A program made the position numbers and the translations under genes. Positions 47,301-59,724 of a stretch of DNA of 64,000 nt are shown here, piece after piece. Source of the DNA: Heracleum sosnowskyi. Its lineage: Eukaryota; Streptophyta; Magnoliopsida; Apiales; Apiaceae. Below the pieces are notes generated by a model. That model searched no databases and was not told the origin of the DNA. It saw nothing but the letters and a program-made list of their open reading frames with translations. Position 1 is the first letter of the stretch, and each line of letters begins with the position of its first letter. The stretch spans positions 7,380,679 through 7,444,678 of the forward strand of contig JAUIZM010000012.1 of assembly GCA_030848705.1 (NCBI GenBank). The letters are read 5' to 3'.

Positions 47301-50027
47301 TGAACCCAGCTTCCAATAGCTTATTCACTTCTTGCTTAATGGCTTCAAGACTCTCTGGAGCAAAATTTCTTTTCTTTTGTTTCACTGTCTTCCTTTCTGG
47401 ATCCACATTCAATTTATAAGATATCAATTGGGGATCAATCCCTGGCATGTCGGCCGCTGTCCAAGCAAAAACGTCATTGTTTTCTTGAAGAAAAGACGTG
47501 AGTTTGCTCTTCAATGGTTCGGGCAGTAGTGCCCCAATATAAGTCACCTTCTCTGGTTCTCCTGGGACTAGGGGAATTGGGACCAAGTCCTCAGCCGGTT
47601 TCCCCCTTCTGTCCTCGTTGTCGCTGATATTCATGTCTTCAATTGGGAGAACTTGCCCCCCGGTTCCATCAGGCCTTAACGCGGCTACATAACAACTTCT
47701 AGCCATCTTTTGGTCTCCTCGTTCTTCACCAATCCCATTCCTCGTTGGGAACTTGATTTTTAGATGATAAGATGAGGCAACATCCTTGAACGCATGAAGA
47801 CCAGTCCTTCCCAGGATTGCATTGTAGGTTGAAGTCGCTTTTATAACTATGAAGTTCAACATCTGAGTAGACGTATTCATCCCTTGCCCCATAGTCATTG
47901 GGAGTTGGATAGTGCCTTCCACTTTTGATTCCACCCCGTTGAATCCGTATATAGGCATATTTGAGGGTGTTAACTGAGAGTCTGTGTAACCCATCTTGAT
48001 AAAGGCATCGTGGAACAAGATATCCACTGAAGCTCCATTATCAACCAAGACTCTTTTTGTTTCGGAGTTGCCTATCACAGGTATTATGACAAGAGGATCA
48101 TCATGGGGGAACTTCACCCCTTCCAAGTCTGAATCATCAAAACCTATTGACACTTCTGTTCTGGCACGCTTCGGTGCTTCTCCAACCACAGTCATTACCT
48201 CTCGGGCATAAGCCTTTCTTGAGTTTCGGGAGGACCCAGCAGCAGTTGGCCCTCCGAATATCATGTTGATCACTGGCCCTCGGGGCTTGGGATTCCGATC
48301 TTGATCGTGGTCCCTTCTATCATAATCCTTCCTTTCATAGTTCCCCCTTTGGCTCCCTTGGCTTCCATCCTTAGTGAACTTGCTGAGTTTTCCTCTTCGT
48401 ATCAGAAACTCAATCTCATCTTTCAATTGTCTACAATCATCGGTGTCATGACCAACTTCTTTGTGGAACCGACAAAACTGATTTTGGTTCCGTTTGGACA
48501 AATCAGCCCTCATTGGCTTTGTCCATTTGATATCTTCTTCATTGGCTATCTCCATCAGAATTTGACTCCTGGGAGTATTCAATCTTGCATATTCTGTGAA
48601 TTTTGGCCCAAAATTGTTTCTCTTGGGGGGAGAATCGGAGTTCTTTGATGTTCTGGGGAGCTTTTCCTTGACGTCGTACTCCTGAGTTTCTTTTCTTTTC
48701 TTTGAGTTTCCACTACCGCCAGTAGTGGGTTCATACTTTCTCATGCTTTCTTCAGCCTTGATATACTTTACGGCTCTATCTTGGAGCTTCATCATGCTCT
48801 CGGGGGGATGTTTAGCTAACGACCGTTTGAAGTGGTCATCAGTGGTTCCTTGTTGCAGGGCTATCATAGCCACTCTGTCCTCTAAGTCCGGGACTTTTAA
48901 AGCCTCTCGAGTGAATCGATTGATGTAGTCCCTTAGGGCCTCATTCTGCCCTTGCCGGATTGCCATGAGTGATGCAGAACTTTTCTCATGCTCCCTTCCA
49001 CTAATGAACTGATTGATGAAAGCCTTGCTTAGTTCCTTGAATGACCCAATAGAGTTGGGAGGTAGACGGCTATACCAACGTTGGGCCATGCCTGCCAAGG
49101 TTTGTGGAAACGCCCTACACTTGACCGCATCGTTGGTTGGCTGCAACAGCAATGCATTGGAGAAGGTCCTTACATGATTTGCGGGATCTCCCGTTCCATC
49201 ATAGGCTTTGATCGAAGGCATCTTAAACTTTCTGGATATAGCCGTTTTTATGATGTCTTGAGTAAACGGTGGTGTAGGATCATCAGGATCTCCTAGGGGC
49301 AACAGAATACTAGGATCACCCCTTGGGGCTTCGGCCCTCTTGGTCCTTCTTGCCGGTGGATCCAAGTTGATTATTGGGATCCCTTCAGTTGTTCGGCCTC
49401 GAGATTGAGCGGCCTCCTCCTCAGCAAGGAGTTTTTTGAGCCTTGCAGTCTCTGCCTCATGGGCTGCAAGTTTCTCCCTAGTAGTTTGGGATTGTTCCCG
49501 ATTGGTCTGAGAAGAACGTCTCCTTCTTGGGGCGACATACTCCCCAGTTGTATAACCCTCATCCTCGGTGTATGGGCCCGAGTAATCTTGAACGAAAGGG
49601 GTCTGACGAGTTTGGGGTCCCAGACCTTGAATATAAGGGGGCACATATGCCTCATGGTAGATTTGATTAGTTCCACTACCGCCCGCCATTGGTCGAGGGG
49701 GCACGCCATAGCTTGGCATCCCCAAATTCTGATTCGCGTATTGAGGGAGATCAGTAGTATGGAGTTGAAGGCTCCTTGGTGCACTCATGAGCAGCGGGGA
49801 GGTCGTGATTGGTTGCTGGTGGACGGTCTCTTGTGGATTAGATCCATGAATGACCATCTGCAGGGGATTCGTCCATTCAACCGAAATCTGGATTTCCGGT
49901 CCTTGAGTGTTGGTGGGATATTCGCCCCTTCAGTGCCAGTAGTCGGCGGTGGCTGATCAGCCTCAGAGGTGATAGGGCGATCCTCAGGAGTTTGATTATC
50001 CCGAGCTGTTCTTCGCGTGTTTGCCAT
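44350..50027 (-). pseudogene. E3 gag-pol, one frameshift and two stops
   Basis: The N-terminus (50027 leftward, MANTRRTARDNQTPEDRP) loses frame after EGANIPP near 49920, where one G of a run is missing relative to E2. The main ORF 49857-46141 carries Gag (WYSRLPPNSIGSFKELSKAF), knuckle CRFHKEVGHDTDDC, protease LVDNGASVDIL, RT YVDDMLVKS and first RNase H, ending in TAA at 46141-46143 after QALADFMV. A second TAA at 46060-46062 precedes the last ORF (46053-44350): archaeal-type RNase H (LYFDGASKTKSSGAG, ADALSKFAS), integrase zinc region (HEGICGQHL, CERCQKHAP), DDE core (MDILGPFP, VTDNGTQFNN, NGQAEVANRI) and the C-terminal GKLAPNWEGPYRV segment. RT and integrase catalytic residues are retained; the stops alone disable the polyprotein. 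Confidence 0.93.
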
Positions 50028-50042
50028 GGTTAATGTTGTTTT

Positions 50043-50058
50043 CCCACAGACGGCGCCA
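50043..50058 (-). other. Primer-binding site of E3
   Basis: TGGCGCCGTCTGTGGG on the minus strand, two bases from the LTR, the same as in E1 and E2. Confidence 0.8.
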
Positions 50059-50060
50059 AA

Positions 50061-50564
50061 TGTTATGGATTAAAAAACGTACTTATGAATTTAATGCTAG
50101 GATTAATGAGCTTCGAGCTTTAATGGCTGCACTCGTGTTTCCGGACTAAATTGGTCCTCACAAGATGCCTACGTATCTCAATTAATGTTGAGAATCAAGC
50201 CAAATACGTAGTTCTGATTGTAGGATCAGGGACCTTATATAGGCGTCTGGAGCCTAGTATTTATGGTATGTTTAGGAGTCTTAGCGATTAAGTCTCCTTT
50301 TTGATATTGGATAAACATTGTATTTATTGTTGGAGAATTCGTTTCCTTGTTGATAAAGGCTATGACTCATTAATTGCCTTTAATTGGGATTCAGGATCCT
50401 TCTTTGATGAATTTACCATATTTTGGACTCTTTTTATGAGCTGTATATTTTCCATATTCATTAATTACGAAATTAATGAATAATTAGGGATGTGGGCATT
50501 AAATATTGAGCCTTTTCATTGGACCGTCAATTATATTGCTATAATTACTTTTTTGACCATATCA
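50061..50564 (-). repeat. E3 5' LTR
   Basis: 504 bp with TGTTATGG...CATATCA ends and a minus-strand TATA box CCTATATAAGG at 50233-50243 as likely gag-pol promoter. Confidence 0.95.
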
Positions 50565-51278
50565 ACATTGTACCAAATTTGGTTCGCACTCTTTTTTGGT
50601 TCCGCCCTTTTTTTTGGTTCCACACCTAATTTGTTTTTCTTTTCAATTTTATTTTTCTAAAAATCATAATTATCTAATCTAAAATAGAATATATTATACT
50701 CTAAACTCATATTTCATGTATTAGAATTATTATACCAGCACTCTTTTTTGGTTGCACCCTTCTTTTGGTTTCACTACTAATTTATTTTTCTTTTCAATTT
50801 TATATTTCTAAAAATCTATATCTATAACCTTTATTAATAAGTGAATCCCCTTTCAACATTGTACCAAATTTGGTTCGCATTCTTTTTTGGTTCCACTCTT
50901 TTTTGGTTTCACCCCTAATTTGTTTTTCTTTTCAATTTCATTTTTCTAAAAAATATAATTATCTAATATAAAATATAATATATTATACTCTAAACTCCTA
51001 TTTCATGTAGTATAATTATTATACTCTAAAGTCACGTAGTGCAATTTTATGTTATTTTTAAATTTGTTTTGTTTTGTTCAATGCTCTACTTTCATGGATC
51101 TTATAACAATATTATTATTATTTTTTACTTTTTTATCTTATGCAAATAATTTTATTATTTTTTTAACTTTTTCGTCTTTTTAGATAGAAGCTAAATAAAT
51201 TATTAATATTAACGAATCTACGTAATGAAAGGTTACTTTCATGCTTTGTCAAATGACTGATATACATATGTCAATATT
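50565..51278 (+). repeat. Right part of the repeated Helitron-like segment
   Basis: It continues the sequence broken by E3 (TGTACCAAATTTGGTTCGCA at 50569) and repeats it at about 50857, with ATATATTATACTCTAAACTC at 50690 and 50987. A further TCTATAACCTTTATTAATAAG terminus is at 50818. No coding sequence. Confidence 0.6.
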
Positions 51279-51934
51279 TGTTATGGATTAAAAACTGTGC
51301 TTGTAAATTAATTGCTAGGTTTTAGAGAGCTTCGAGCTTTAATGGCTGCTTTTGTGTTTCGTGACTAAATCGGTCCTCACAAGATGCCTACGTATCTCAA
51401 TCAATGCTGAGAATTAAGTCAGAAAATGTAGTTCTTGGTGTTGCCCTCGGGGCTATGGCGGCATGGGCACACCAAGGACGTAGTGACTTGTATGTCCTTA
51501 TTCGAGGATGAAGTCTAATACGTTGTAGATGACGTATGAAGTTGTGTCCAAAACGTAGTTCTATTATGAAGGAGCAGGGTCTTTATATAGGCGTCTGGAG
51601 CCTCGTATTTAGAGTAAGTTTAGGAGACTTAGCGAATAAGTCTCCTTTTTGATAATGGATAAATATTATATTTCTTGGTGGACAAGTCTTTTCCTTGTTG
51701 ATAAGGACTATGACTTATTATTTCTTTTAATTGGGATTCTGGATCCTTCTTTGATGAATTTACCATATTTTGGACTCCTTTCCTGAGCTGTATATTTTTC
51801 CTATTTATTAATTACGAAATTAATAAATAATTAGGGTTTCGGGCCTCGCTTATTGGGCCGTGTTCTTAGACCAATCCGGGTCTAATTAATACGTAATTAA
51901 TTGCACTTCTAGGATTATTTTTCAGCCCATATCA
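51279..51934 (-). mobile_element. Solo LTR related to E2/E3 (656 bp)
   Basis: TGTTATGGATTAAAAACTGT...CAGCCCATATCA flanked by atatt on both sides. Shares GCCTACGTATCTCAAT and TTTATATAGGCGTCTGGAGC with E3 and GGGTTTCGGGCCT with E2. About 130 extra bases (51435-51560), bounded by repeated ACGTAGTTCT/ATGTAGTTCT words, make it longer than the other LTRs. No internal element sequence remains, so it arose by LTR-LTR recombination. Confidence 0.95.
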
Positions 51935-54900
51935 ATATTATTTGTGGCTAAAATCCTACCTCACGTAAAAAATCTATCTCACCTAAAAATCCAATCCAAC
52001 CTCGCATAAAATTCTATGTTGTTAAAATATATATATAAATCTAAAATATATTATAATATTATTATTGTATTAAATTATATTATATTATTATACCCATCAG
52101 CATCACAATTAGATCACCCACCATACCCAGTTATAATCACTGAGTTGTTGAATCAAGATACTAACTTTATACCACAAAATAATATTAATATAACATATAT
52201 TATAATATTATTATTGCACCAAATATATTATATTATTATTATACCCATTAGTGTCACAATTAAATCAGTCATTTTACCCGATTATAATCACTTAGTTATT
52301 GAATCAGGATAATAATCTCAATCTATTTTATACCTCTGAATTTGTAATCTAATTAAACTTTGTACGAGCATCTACCAACACTCAAAACTTTAGGTATCAT
52401 TCTTTTTCTAAATATCTTGAGTATATTTTTAGTATAATTCTTAATTTCATGTTTGATCAAGTTGAAAATAGGTGCAAATTCTTTTAAACTACCACAATAT
52501 TGGGTTTATTTATTTGAATACGGTAAAACCTCTATAAATTTATAACTTTGTTCTCAGAAAAGTTATCATTTTAACGAGATTATTAATTTATCGATTAATT
52601 AATACTTTATTATTTTATCAATATTTATTATTTTATATAACATTTTATATCAAATAATTTATTAGTCAATATATTGTACAAGCAATCACAATAATTTAAA
52701 TATGTACTGATAAAAGTTTGATATATGTCCTTGATTTATAAGTACACACCCTTTGTTAATATTTAGACAAAAATATTCTCATGCACATATTTAACTCAAA
52801 ACTATTTTTTAGATTACTTTTTTTATAGAATTATTTTTAGATTTTGAAGGATGTGCACATAAGTGTGCACATATTAGCTCTTCTAATTAATTGGTTCATG
52901 TATCAAAAACAATATCTATGTATGTAAATTCCAACACATATACACCAAATATGATTCAGAGAATTTATCATATTGGCCTAAGTCGGGAACAAACATATTA
53001 TTAATTTATCAATATTTATTTATCAAGGTTTTACAGTATATCTTAATGGAGCATGGAGCCTAAAAGCGGTAATTCATGTTTAGCTTCTCCTTAATACACG
53101 GAGAATTTGCATTATGAGAAGGTGGTAAATAGTATTATATTTGAAAAATGTTGGAGTTCCCAAAATTGTTCCCGAAACCATTTCCGAATGATGAATCAAA
53201 ATATTATTGGCACTTCTCTCATAAATGAGTGGTCCCATCGTGTGTATACACATGAATCCCACAAATAAAAATACGTCATGAATCCCACAAATAAAAATAC
53301 GTCATGTGTCATTCGAAAACATATTTAAAATCTAATTCGGGGTAAGTAGTATTGTCCATTATATTATTATAGATAAAAAAATAATTATTTATATTCGTGG
53401 TCATTGAAATTTTATATTGTAATTTATATGGTAACCATGTCGTGCATTTTGTCCGTACCTACATTTTACGAAAACTATTACTACTTTTCTCCTATTCAAT
53501 TGTTAATATTTGGATTGAACATGAAAATTAAAAAATGAGAATAAAATAGTGAAAAGTGTAGGAAAAATGAGTAAAGTAACAGAACTCGTTAATATTTAAG
53601 TGATAAATTAGAAAGACAATAGGAATTAGTGGAAAATAGTCCGCTCATTTAAAATTTTTAAGTATTAAAAATTTACAATTTTTGAACAATTTTAAAATAT
53701 TAATAATTAGATAGAACATTCTAAAATAGAAATTGTTAACAATTCAATTGGACTGAGGGACTACTTGCAATATTAAAGTCCATATTTTGTCTATCTTCTT
53801 CTATATATTAAAAGTGAGCAAAATATGCCAATAAAATGACTGTGAAATTACAGCTTTACCCCTCTATAGTTTATGCAAAAATTATATAAAGTATCATAAC
53901 CATTGTGCTACATCAATTTTTGAGTTAACTTTAAAAATCTTATTAGATAAGCTACAGGTTCTCTTATAATCATATTTTCTCTTTTTTACTTTACTTTTTG
54001 ATTAAATATATTGTTGGTTTATATTTCTAATAAAAAAGAAATTCTAAATTATTCATAAATGTAACCAAATTTAAATTGGGAAAATATGAATTTGTTAAAA
54101 TTCGTCTATATGTATATATTAGATTATTGGATAATAATAGGATAATATTTTAAGAAAGATAAATATTTCATTTACGTATGGATATAATTGCATCATATAA
54201 TGTTTAGATATATAAATTTAAAGTTGAGTTAAAAAATAATTCTACATCATAATATAAAATATGTTTCAATTTACTTAATTTCTAAACTAGGCTGTTAGAT
54301 AATGTGTGTAATGAATAATAGACTTAAAATAGATAGTTGAATTTAAAATTATATAAATACGAAAAAATATATATATACATGAAAAAAAAGAGCAGGACAA
54401 TTTAAATGTATAATTTTACATATATAACTAATTTTTTAAAAAATCACCTTTTATATATTAAAAAAATCTATGTACTTTTAGATATTACAAACATGTCACC
54501 CATTTATTACTGAAGATAGAAAATGTCAAATTTGTGTGTAAACATCGAGAATCGAAATGTTGGCCTCCTCGTAACAGTTTCATGTCATAATCGAGTGTCC
54601 TACATTGAGTTTTGAGTTTATTTTAAAATTATTATTAGATAAAGTATATTCGCTCATCATATTATTTTTTATTATTTCAACTTTTGAGTAAATAATATGT
54701 TGTTTTATATTATTTATACAACATGCTTATTCATTTTTTAATAAAAAAATGTTAGTTTATATTATTATATAGCTCCATTTTTTTAAGTTTTCGTAGTTTT
54801 AATATATAATTATGTACTTCTTTACAAATTTTATTATTTCACCCTTAATGTTTTTGATTAAATGTTAATTGTTATACGATTTATATTTTTATACAATACT

Positions 54901-55369
54901 ATGTCACTTATTAGCTTTATACGAATTATTCAAGTATTGATAAATCTATAATCAAAATTTGATCTAAAATAAGTAACATATTATAATTAACTTTTATATT
55001 TTAGAACTATAAAAAATGGGAATCATAGTTAGGGGTGTTGATGGGTTAGGTTGTCGTGGGTTGGAAGCATTTTTGCAACCCAATCTAATTAAATAAGTTT
55101 GAAATTTTTTAATACAACTCACAAAAAATTAATTCATGGTCAAACCGTACTTATCATCCTTAAGTTTGTGCCGGGGTGGGTTGGTTTGAATGTGTTAAAT
55201 AATTTTTATAAAAAATAAATATTACACAATGTCCTCATTTTAAAAATTCAAGTAAAGCTAAAATACGTATACATACGATTTTAGTGCTAATATTTGTTTT
55301 TATTAACATAATAATTTTAGTTATGTACACATCTATAAATAAGATGATATATTGTATTATATAATGTAC

Positions 55370-55401
<32 letters not shown>

Positions 55402-56560
55402 AATTATCGAACAAATTTTTAATTTAAATAGAGTTGGGTTAGGTCGGCTGAAATATATAAAACTGATATGCAACCATTAAAATCGGTTTGAAATTTTTTT
55501 AGACCCAATTAAGTATCGGGTTTTCTTTGTCGTCTTGGTTGGTTGAAAAAGGGGATGGGTATATTTTGTTCATTTTAATCGGTTCGTAAGCCAATTTTGG
55601 ATCGATTAAACCAATTTGTGCCCAGTTAATCCAAATTATATGATTTCTAGATCGATTTCTATAAAAATTGATTTTCCGATCCGATTTTAACACATTCTAA
55701 ATTACATATATAAAAATTTTCAATTTGTGTAATTTTTAAACTATAATCTTAGATATTTTATAATTAATACTAGACTAAACATATACAATTGAGTTTAAAA
55801 GTGTACATATATGTACATATGAAGGAAAGAGTAAGACAACTTCAAGATTGACTTTTACATAAAATAAAGAAATTTTATAATGTGTTCACTGTATAGTCTT
55901 ACCTGAATGACCAATTTTATATTTTATAAATATACTTTTATTTCATTAAAATTATATTACTTTACATACATCTTATACACGAAATTAAAATTAAGAAATT
56001 GTATGACGTATTTAAAGTATATTCGTACATTTGTGACCAATATTATATTACAAATGTATTGTTATTTTATTAACAATACATGAATTTACATACATTCATT
56101 TTATATAAGGAGAACTCTGATAAAATAACCATTTAAATTATCTTGAATTTTTAAATTTGATAAAATTATCTTGATTTCACTGTAGCTTTAATGTATAAAT
56201 TGGGTATAGTGGAAGAAAGTAGTGAATGTGAATGAATTTTATATTATAAAATTTTATTATTTTTAGCATGTAAAGAAATGAGAGGTACATACCAAAAAGA
56301 AAAATGTAAAAAAATGAGAGAGACAAAGGAAGAATATTGTTTATTTTATATTTTTCATGGGAAACGCACCTCTTCTTCATCCTTGTCACAAATTACTATT
56401 GCACGTCTATTTGGATGCGTAAATATGTATTACTATCCCGTAAAGAAAATTTAAATCTAATTATGATTGTAATTTGGATTTTGTGAGTTAATTTAAACCT
56501 TATTATTATATCCGAATTCAAATTTAGTTCTGAATCCTAATATAAGTGAGATTTTTTGTA
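51935..56560. other. 4.6 kb of AT-rich DNA without recognisable genes
   Basis: Contains a diverged ~150-bp direct repeat at 52055-52180 and 52206-52315 (ATTATACCCAT, TTATAATCACT.AGTT), an (AT)n tract at about 55376-55400, and AT-rich sequence from 53800 to 55900 with internally repeated words (AGAGCAGGACAATTTAAATG / AGAGTAAGACAACTTCAAG) and a TCTATATATTAAAAGTGAGC segment near 53800. The last may be a Helitron-like start, but I found no matching end. Open frames here are short, low-complexity and have no recognisable motif. Confidence 0.5.
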
Positions 56561-56563
56561 ATC

Positions 56564-56573
56564 TATATAAATA
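56564..56573 (+). promoter_or_regulatory. TATA box of the F-box gene
   Basis: TATATAAATA about 42-51 bp before the ATG at 56615, within normal plant spacing for a short leader. Confidence 0.6.
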
Positions 56574-56614
56574 CAGACATAAAATCAATGAAAAAAGACA
56601 GGAGAGTATAAGAG

Positions 56615-57733
56615 ATGAAGAGGTGCACAAAAGATAAAGAGCAGAAGAAAAAAATTCACAAAACTCAAAGTAAATGGATGAAGAAGTGTTCAACCAAATT
56701 AAAGAGTGTTCCATGGTCAGAGCTTCCATTGGATTTGGTCGGAGAAATTAAAAAGAAGCTTTACCATAGGGATCATGCTCGATTCAGTGGTGTTTGCAAG
56801 AGCTGGCTGGCGGCTCAGCATGAAAAAAGAGCTGCTGATGAATTGCTTCTTCTTCAAGTGGAGGATGTGAACAAGGTCTCATGCAAATACAAATTGTATG
56901 AGCCCCTAAATCTGGACCAACCAATTATATCTGGACTTATTGATTTGAATCAGTTTTTCGACACATCTCATCTTCAATTCCCTGTATCAATTCATTATCT
57001 GCAGGGATGTTTGTTTCTTTCTATGTCTAACATTGTTGATACTAGCACCCATTTTGTAGTAGTCTCCATTCCAACTCATAGAGCCATTACACTCCCTCAA
57101 TTTAACCATCCCCAAGGCGTTATTGAATCTAAATTTAAAGTCATCAAAGCTGCTTCCACCTGCCCTGCTTCTCCAGATTGTGTCTTTTTAGCTCTCCATG
57201 TTGCTAATGGTCACCATTGGTCTATTGGTATTTTTCGCCAGGGTGATCCACAATGGACTACTACTGAATTTCATTCTCCAGAACCTTTCGGTCATCCGTG
57301 CGTTCAGGATGTTGTGTTCATTCGAGGAGTTTTCTATTTTCTCTGTTACAAGCAACGACTCGCATCTTATGACATTGCTTCCGGGGAATTGAAATCTGAC
57401 ACTTTTTTAACTCCACTTTGTTTTAATGGGGGCACTGGTAAATTCTTTGGGTTAGATGGGGAGCTTATGCTTATGTATTATGACTTGAAAGTTGGCAAAC
57501 ATTTTCTTACAAGCTATGATTGGTCCCAGAAACTTTGGATTCCTCTGAAAAACATAGGTGATCGTTCTTTGTTCCTTAGCAGGTATTCTGCTTATGTGCT
57601 GGATGCCATAAATTATTATGGAGTGCCACCCAACAAGATATATACCTATACCCAAAGACGTGGGATCTGCGATGTTTTTTCTTTTGAGAATGGTGAGATA
57701 TTGTTATCTTCTTCATCAGGACTTAAAAACTAG
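56615..57733 (+). CDS. F-box/DUF295 protein (372 aa), possibly truncated
   Basis: After a basic N-terminus (MKRCTKDKEQKKK) comes an F-box at about residues 31-70 (WSELPLDLVGEIKKKLYHRD, FSGVCKSWLAA), the Skp1-binding module of SCF ubiquitin ligases. The rest fits the DUF295/KIB-type beta-propeller region common in plant F-box proteins (FFDTSHLQFPVSIHYLQGCL, DVVFIRGVFYFLC, SYDWSQKLWIPLKNIGDRSL). Single exon, usual for the family. The TAG at 57731-57733 is followed in the same frame by SGLDYSPECSMWVEPPDRLP and a TAA at 57797-57799; that segment looks like the normal family C-terminus, so the gene may have lost its last 21 residues by a nonsense change. The substrate is unknown. The DUF295 assignment is from memory of the family. 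Confidence 0.85.
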   Translation: MKRCTKDKEQKKKIHKTQSKWMKKCSTKLKSVPWSELPLDLVGEIKKKLYHRDHARFSGVCKSWLAAQHEKRAADELLLLQVEDVNKVSCKYKLYEPLNLDQPIISGLIDLNQFFDTSHLQFPVSIHYLQGCLFLSMSNIVDTSTHFVVVSIPTHRAITLPQFNHPQGVIESKFKVIKAASTCPASPDCVFLALHVANGHHWSIGIFRQGDPQWTTTEFHSPEPFGHPCVQDVVFIRGVFYFLCYKQRLASYDIASGELKSDTFLTPLCFNGGTGKFFGLDGELMLMYYDLKVGKHFLTSYDWSQKLWIPLKNIGDRSLFLSRYSAYVLDAINYYGVPPNKIYTYTQRRGICDVFSFENGEILLSSSSGLKN

Positions 57734-57949
57734 AGTGGTCTAGATTATTCTCCAGAATGTTCCATGTGGGTTGAACCTCCTGATCGTTTGCCGAAATAAG
57801 ATACCACCCAACAGAAGATGGCGAAGGGAGGATACAATGGTCGATCAAAACGTAAATATATGCGTGCTGTTATGCCACAATTCGGTATAAACCCCTAGAA
57901 ACAGCCACGTATTCACCTAAATCGCTCTACTATTTCAGCAACTTTTACG

Positions 57950-58190
57950 AAAACGAAATGAATGAATTTGATAGTTGTAATTAGTCTGTTCAACTATTTA
58001 TTCTAACAGTTGTTAGGAGACGTAATTGAGCTTTGCGGATGCAAGTTTGTTCTTACGGAAATGTAGAGAAAATTTTGTTAGAAAGTATTGGAATGGTAGT
58101 CCTGCATGACATTCTTTTCCATCGATACTGGTTTCATATTATCCAAATTCTAAACTTTTATTTGACTTTGATTTTGTAGTTCGAATTCGA
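57950..58190. repeat. Copy 3 of the glycine-rich gene upstream repeat, without a gene
   Basis: AACTATTTATTCTAA, GACGTAATTGAG, GAATGGTAGTCCTGCATGAC and TTATCCAAATTCTAAACTTT match 25235-25430. No glycine-rich coding sequence adjoins. 57800-57950 has no recognised feature. Confidence 0.8.
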
Positions 58191-58324
58191 TATATTTCAA
58201 CAAGGGCTCCTTAAGTTTAACAAGACTCGTCAACTGTTTAAATCATGAGATTATACGGAATAAAAAAATCATAATGTAATTTCAAATTAAGGAAAGTTAT
58301 CCGGTTTCTGTTAACTGGGATAAA

Positions 58325-58781
58325 TCTATACTATTTATTAATAAGCAAAACAATGTGAAAATGACGTCCGGTACTAAAGTACCAAAGTACCAAATTTAGT
58401 TATCACTTAACCAGGGTTCGATTCCTCGCAACTACATAATTATACAAAATTTATTTACTTTAAATTCTTTAGCTGCATCCAGGGTTCGATTCCTTACAAC
58501 TACGTAATTATACAAGATTTATTTATTTACTTTAAATTCAATAGTTTCGATTCTTTGTAGCTACGTAATCATATAAGATTTATTTATTTACTTTAATTTC
58601 TTTAGCTTTATGTACAGTTCCATTGTCTATAACTACATAATTAAATAGTTATTTATTTATTATATATTTTTATCATTCAATTCTCGAGAAATACATTTTT
58701 AAATAATATTTATTAATAATTTATTAATACTAATATTTTAATATCGACTCATGCTCGTGTTTGGCACGGGTTATAAGCTAG
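58325..58781 (+). mobile_element. Short Helitron (457 bp)
   Basis: A|TCTATACTATTTATTAATAAG at the left; hairpin-like CTCGTGTTTGGCACGGG then TTATAAGCTAG|T at the right. Inside are GGTTCGATTCC box-B-like words. Non-coding. Related to 59725-60710. Confidence 0.85.
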
Positions 58782-59210
58782 TATCCATAATTCAAATGAC
58801 ACCTCAATTGACTGGACTCATTTCCACCATTACAAAATTTCGAATCCAGGTCCAGTAAGCTATGTCTATTTTAGCTAATATCGTATCCAAAGAAATGGAT
58901 ATGAAAATTGAACAAAAATCTTCAATATTAACGAAATGCGAAAAATTTAACTGAATATGAATCTAGTAATGCAAATTATAGTTTTAAGAGTATAGCATTA
59001 CAAGAGGCAATTGTACACCTAATGCTACTCTCTCTTGTGGATAATAGTTGTATCTAATTATGTAGTATGCGAGTTTAAAAACTGAAAAGCGCTAGAAATA
59101 TTAAAAAAAATTGATCCAAAAATTCTGGGTAATGCTTACGTGTCCATTCTCCGAAATGCTCACATGTCTTTGTTTAATCGATAACTTTCCTAATAAATAT
59201 ATGAGACTCG

Positions 59211-59244
<34 letters not shown>

Positions 59245-59724
59245 ACAAAAGTCACGTCATTTTGAACAATTTTTTAGAGATATTTTTTGATTTCCAAGCA
59301 TTACTCTTAAAAATTTTAACAATAAATTGAATTTGGAAAAAGACTGATGTTTTATAACCCAAATTAGACCAAGTACACAGCACCGATTTTAAATGTTCTG
59401 GATAGTGAAAGTGCGGAAAGTAAATATGACATCCCTAATGAAATTGTTCTTACCATTAAAGAAATTGTCAAAGGGCATCACAAGGACACCTAAAATTGTG
59501 AACTGTTTATATTACACGCTAAACCTACCAAACTGCTTTGTTTGGTGGACAAAAATCTTGATCATTAGGGCTCAACCTCAAAGTGTAGAACAAGGGATTT
59601 GAGTATTTTAAAGTTTGCTGCTCAGACAACAGATACCTGAAATCTTTTTAAGACTATCGTCAAGATATCAGGAGCTTCCTGTATGCACAACTTCTTCTCG
59701 GCTCGAACATATGCAGCACACCTA
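58782..59724. other. Intergenic; nothing coding seen
   Basis: It starts with sequence similar to 26990-27025 (duplicated flank). Contains an (AT)n microsatellite at 59213-59242. No gene or transposon terminus recognised. Confidence 0.5.

Larger units (their letters stand above)
40180..50564 (-). mobile_element. Complete Tat-lineage LTR retrotransposon E3 (10,385 bp)
   Basis: LTRs 40180-40681 (502 bp) and 50061-50564 (504 bp), flanked by acatt on both sides. By eye they differ by 8 substitutions and one 2-bp indel. Same layout and orientation as E2: gag-pol on the minus strand, antisense three-exon gene near the 3' LTR. Coding similarity to E2 is high, but the LTRs are clearly different, so the two belong to separate subfamilies. 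Confidence 0.97.

Noticed and set aside
52016..52312. 98-codon ORF in AT-rich DNA
   Set aside because: Ile/Tyr/Leu-rich translation of an ATTATTAT direct repeat; no motif and no start context.
53798..55860. Possible Helitron starting TCTATATATTAAAAGTGAGC
   Set aside because: No 3' hairpin with CTAG could be found, and the repeated words at the far end are too diverged to set a boundary.
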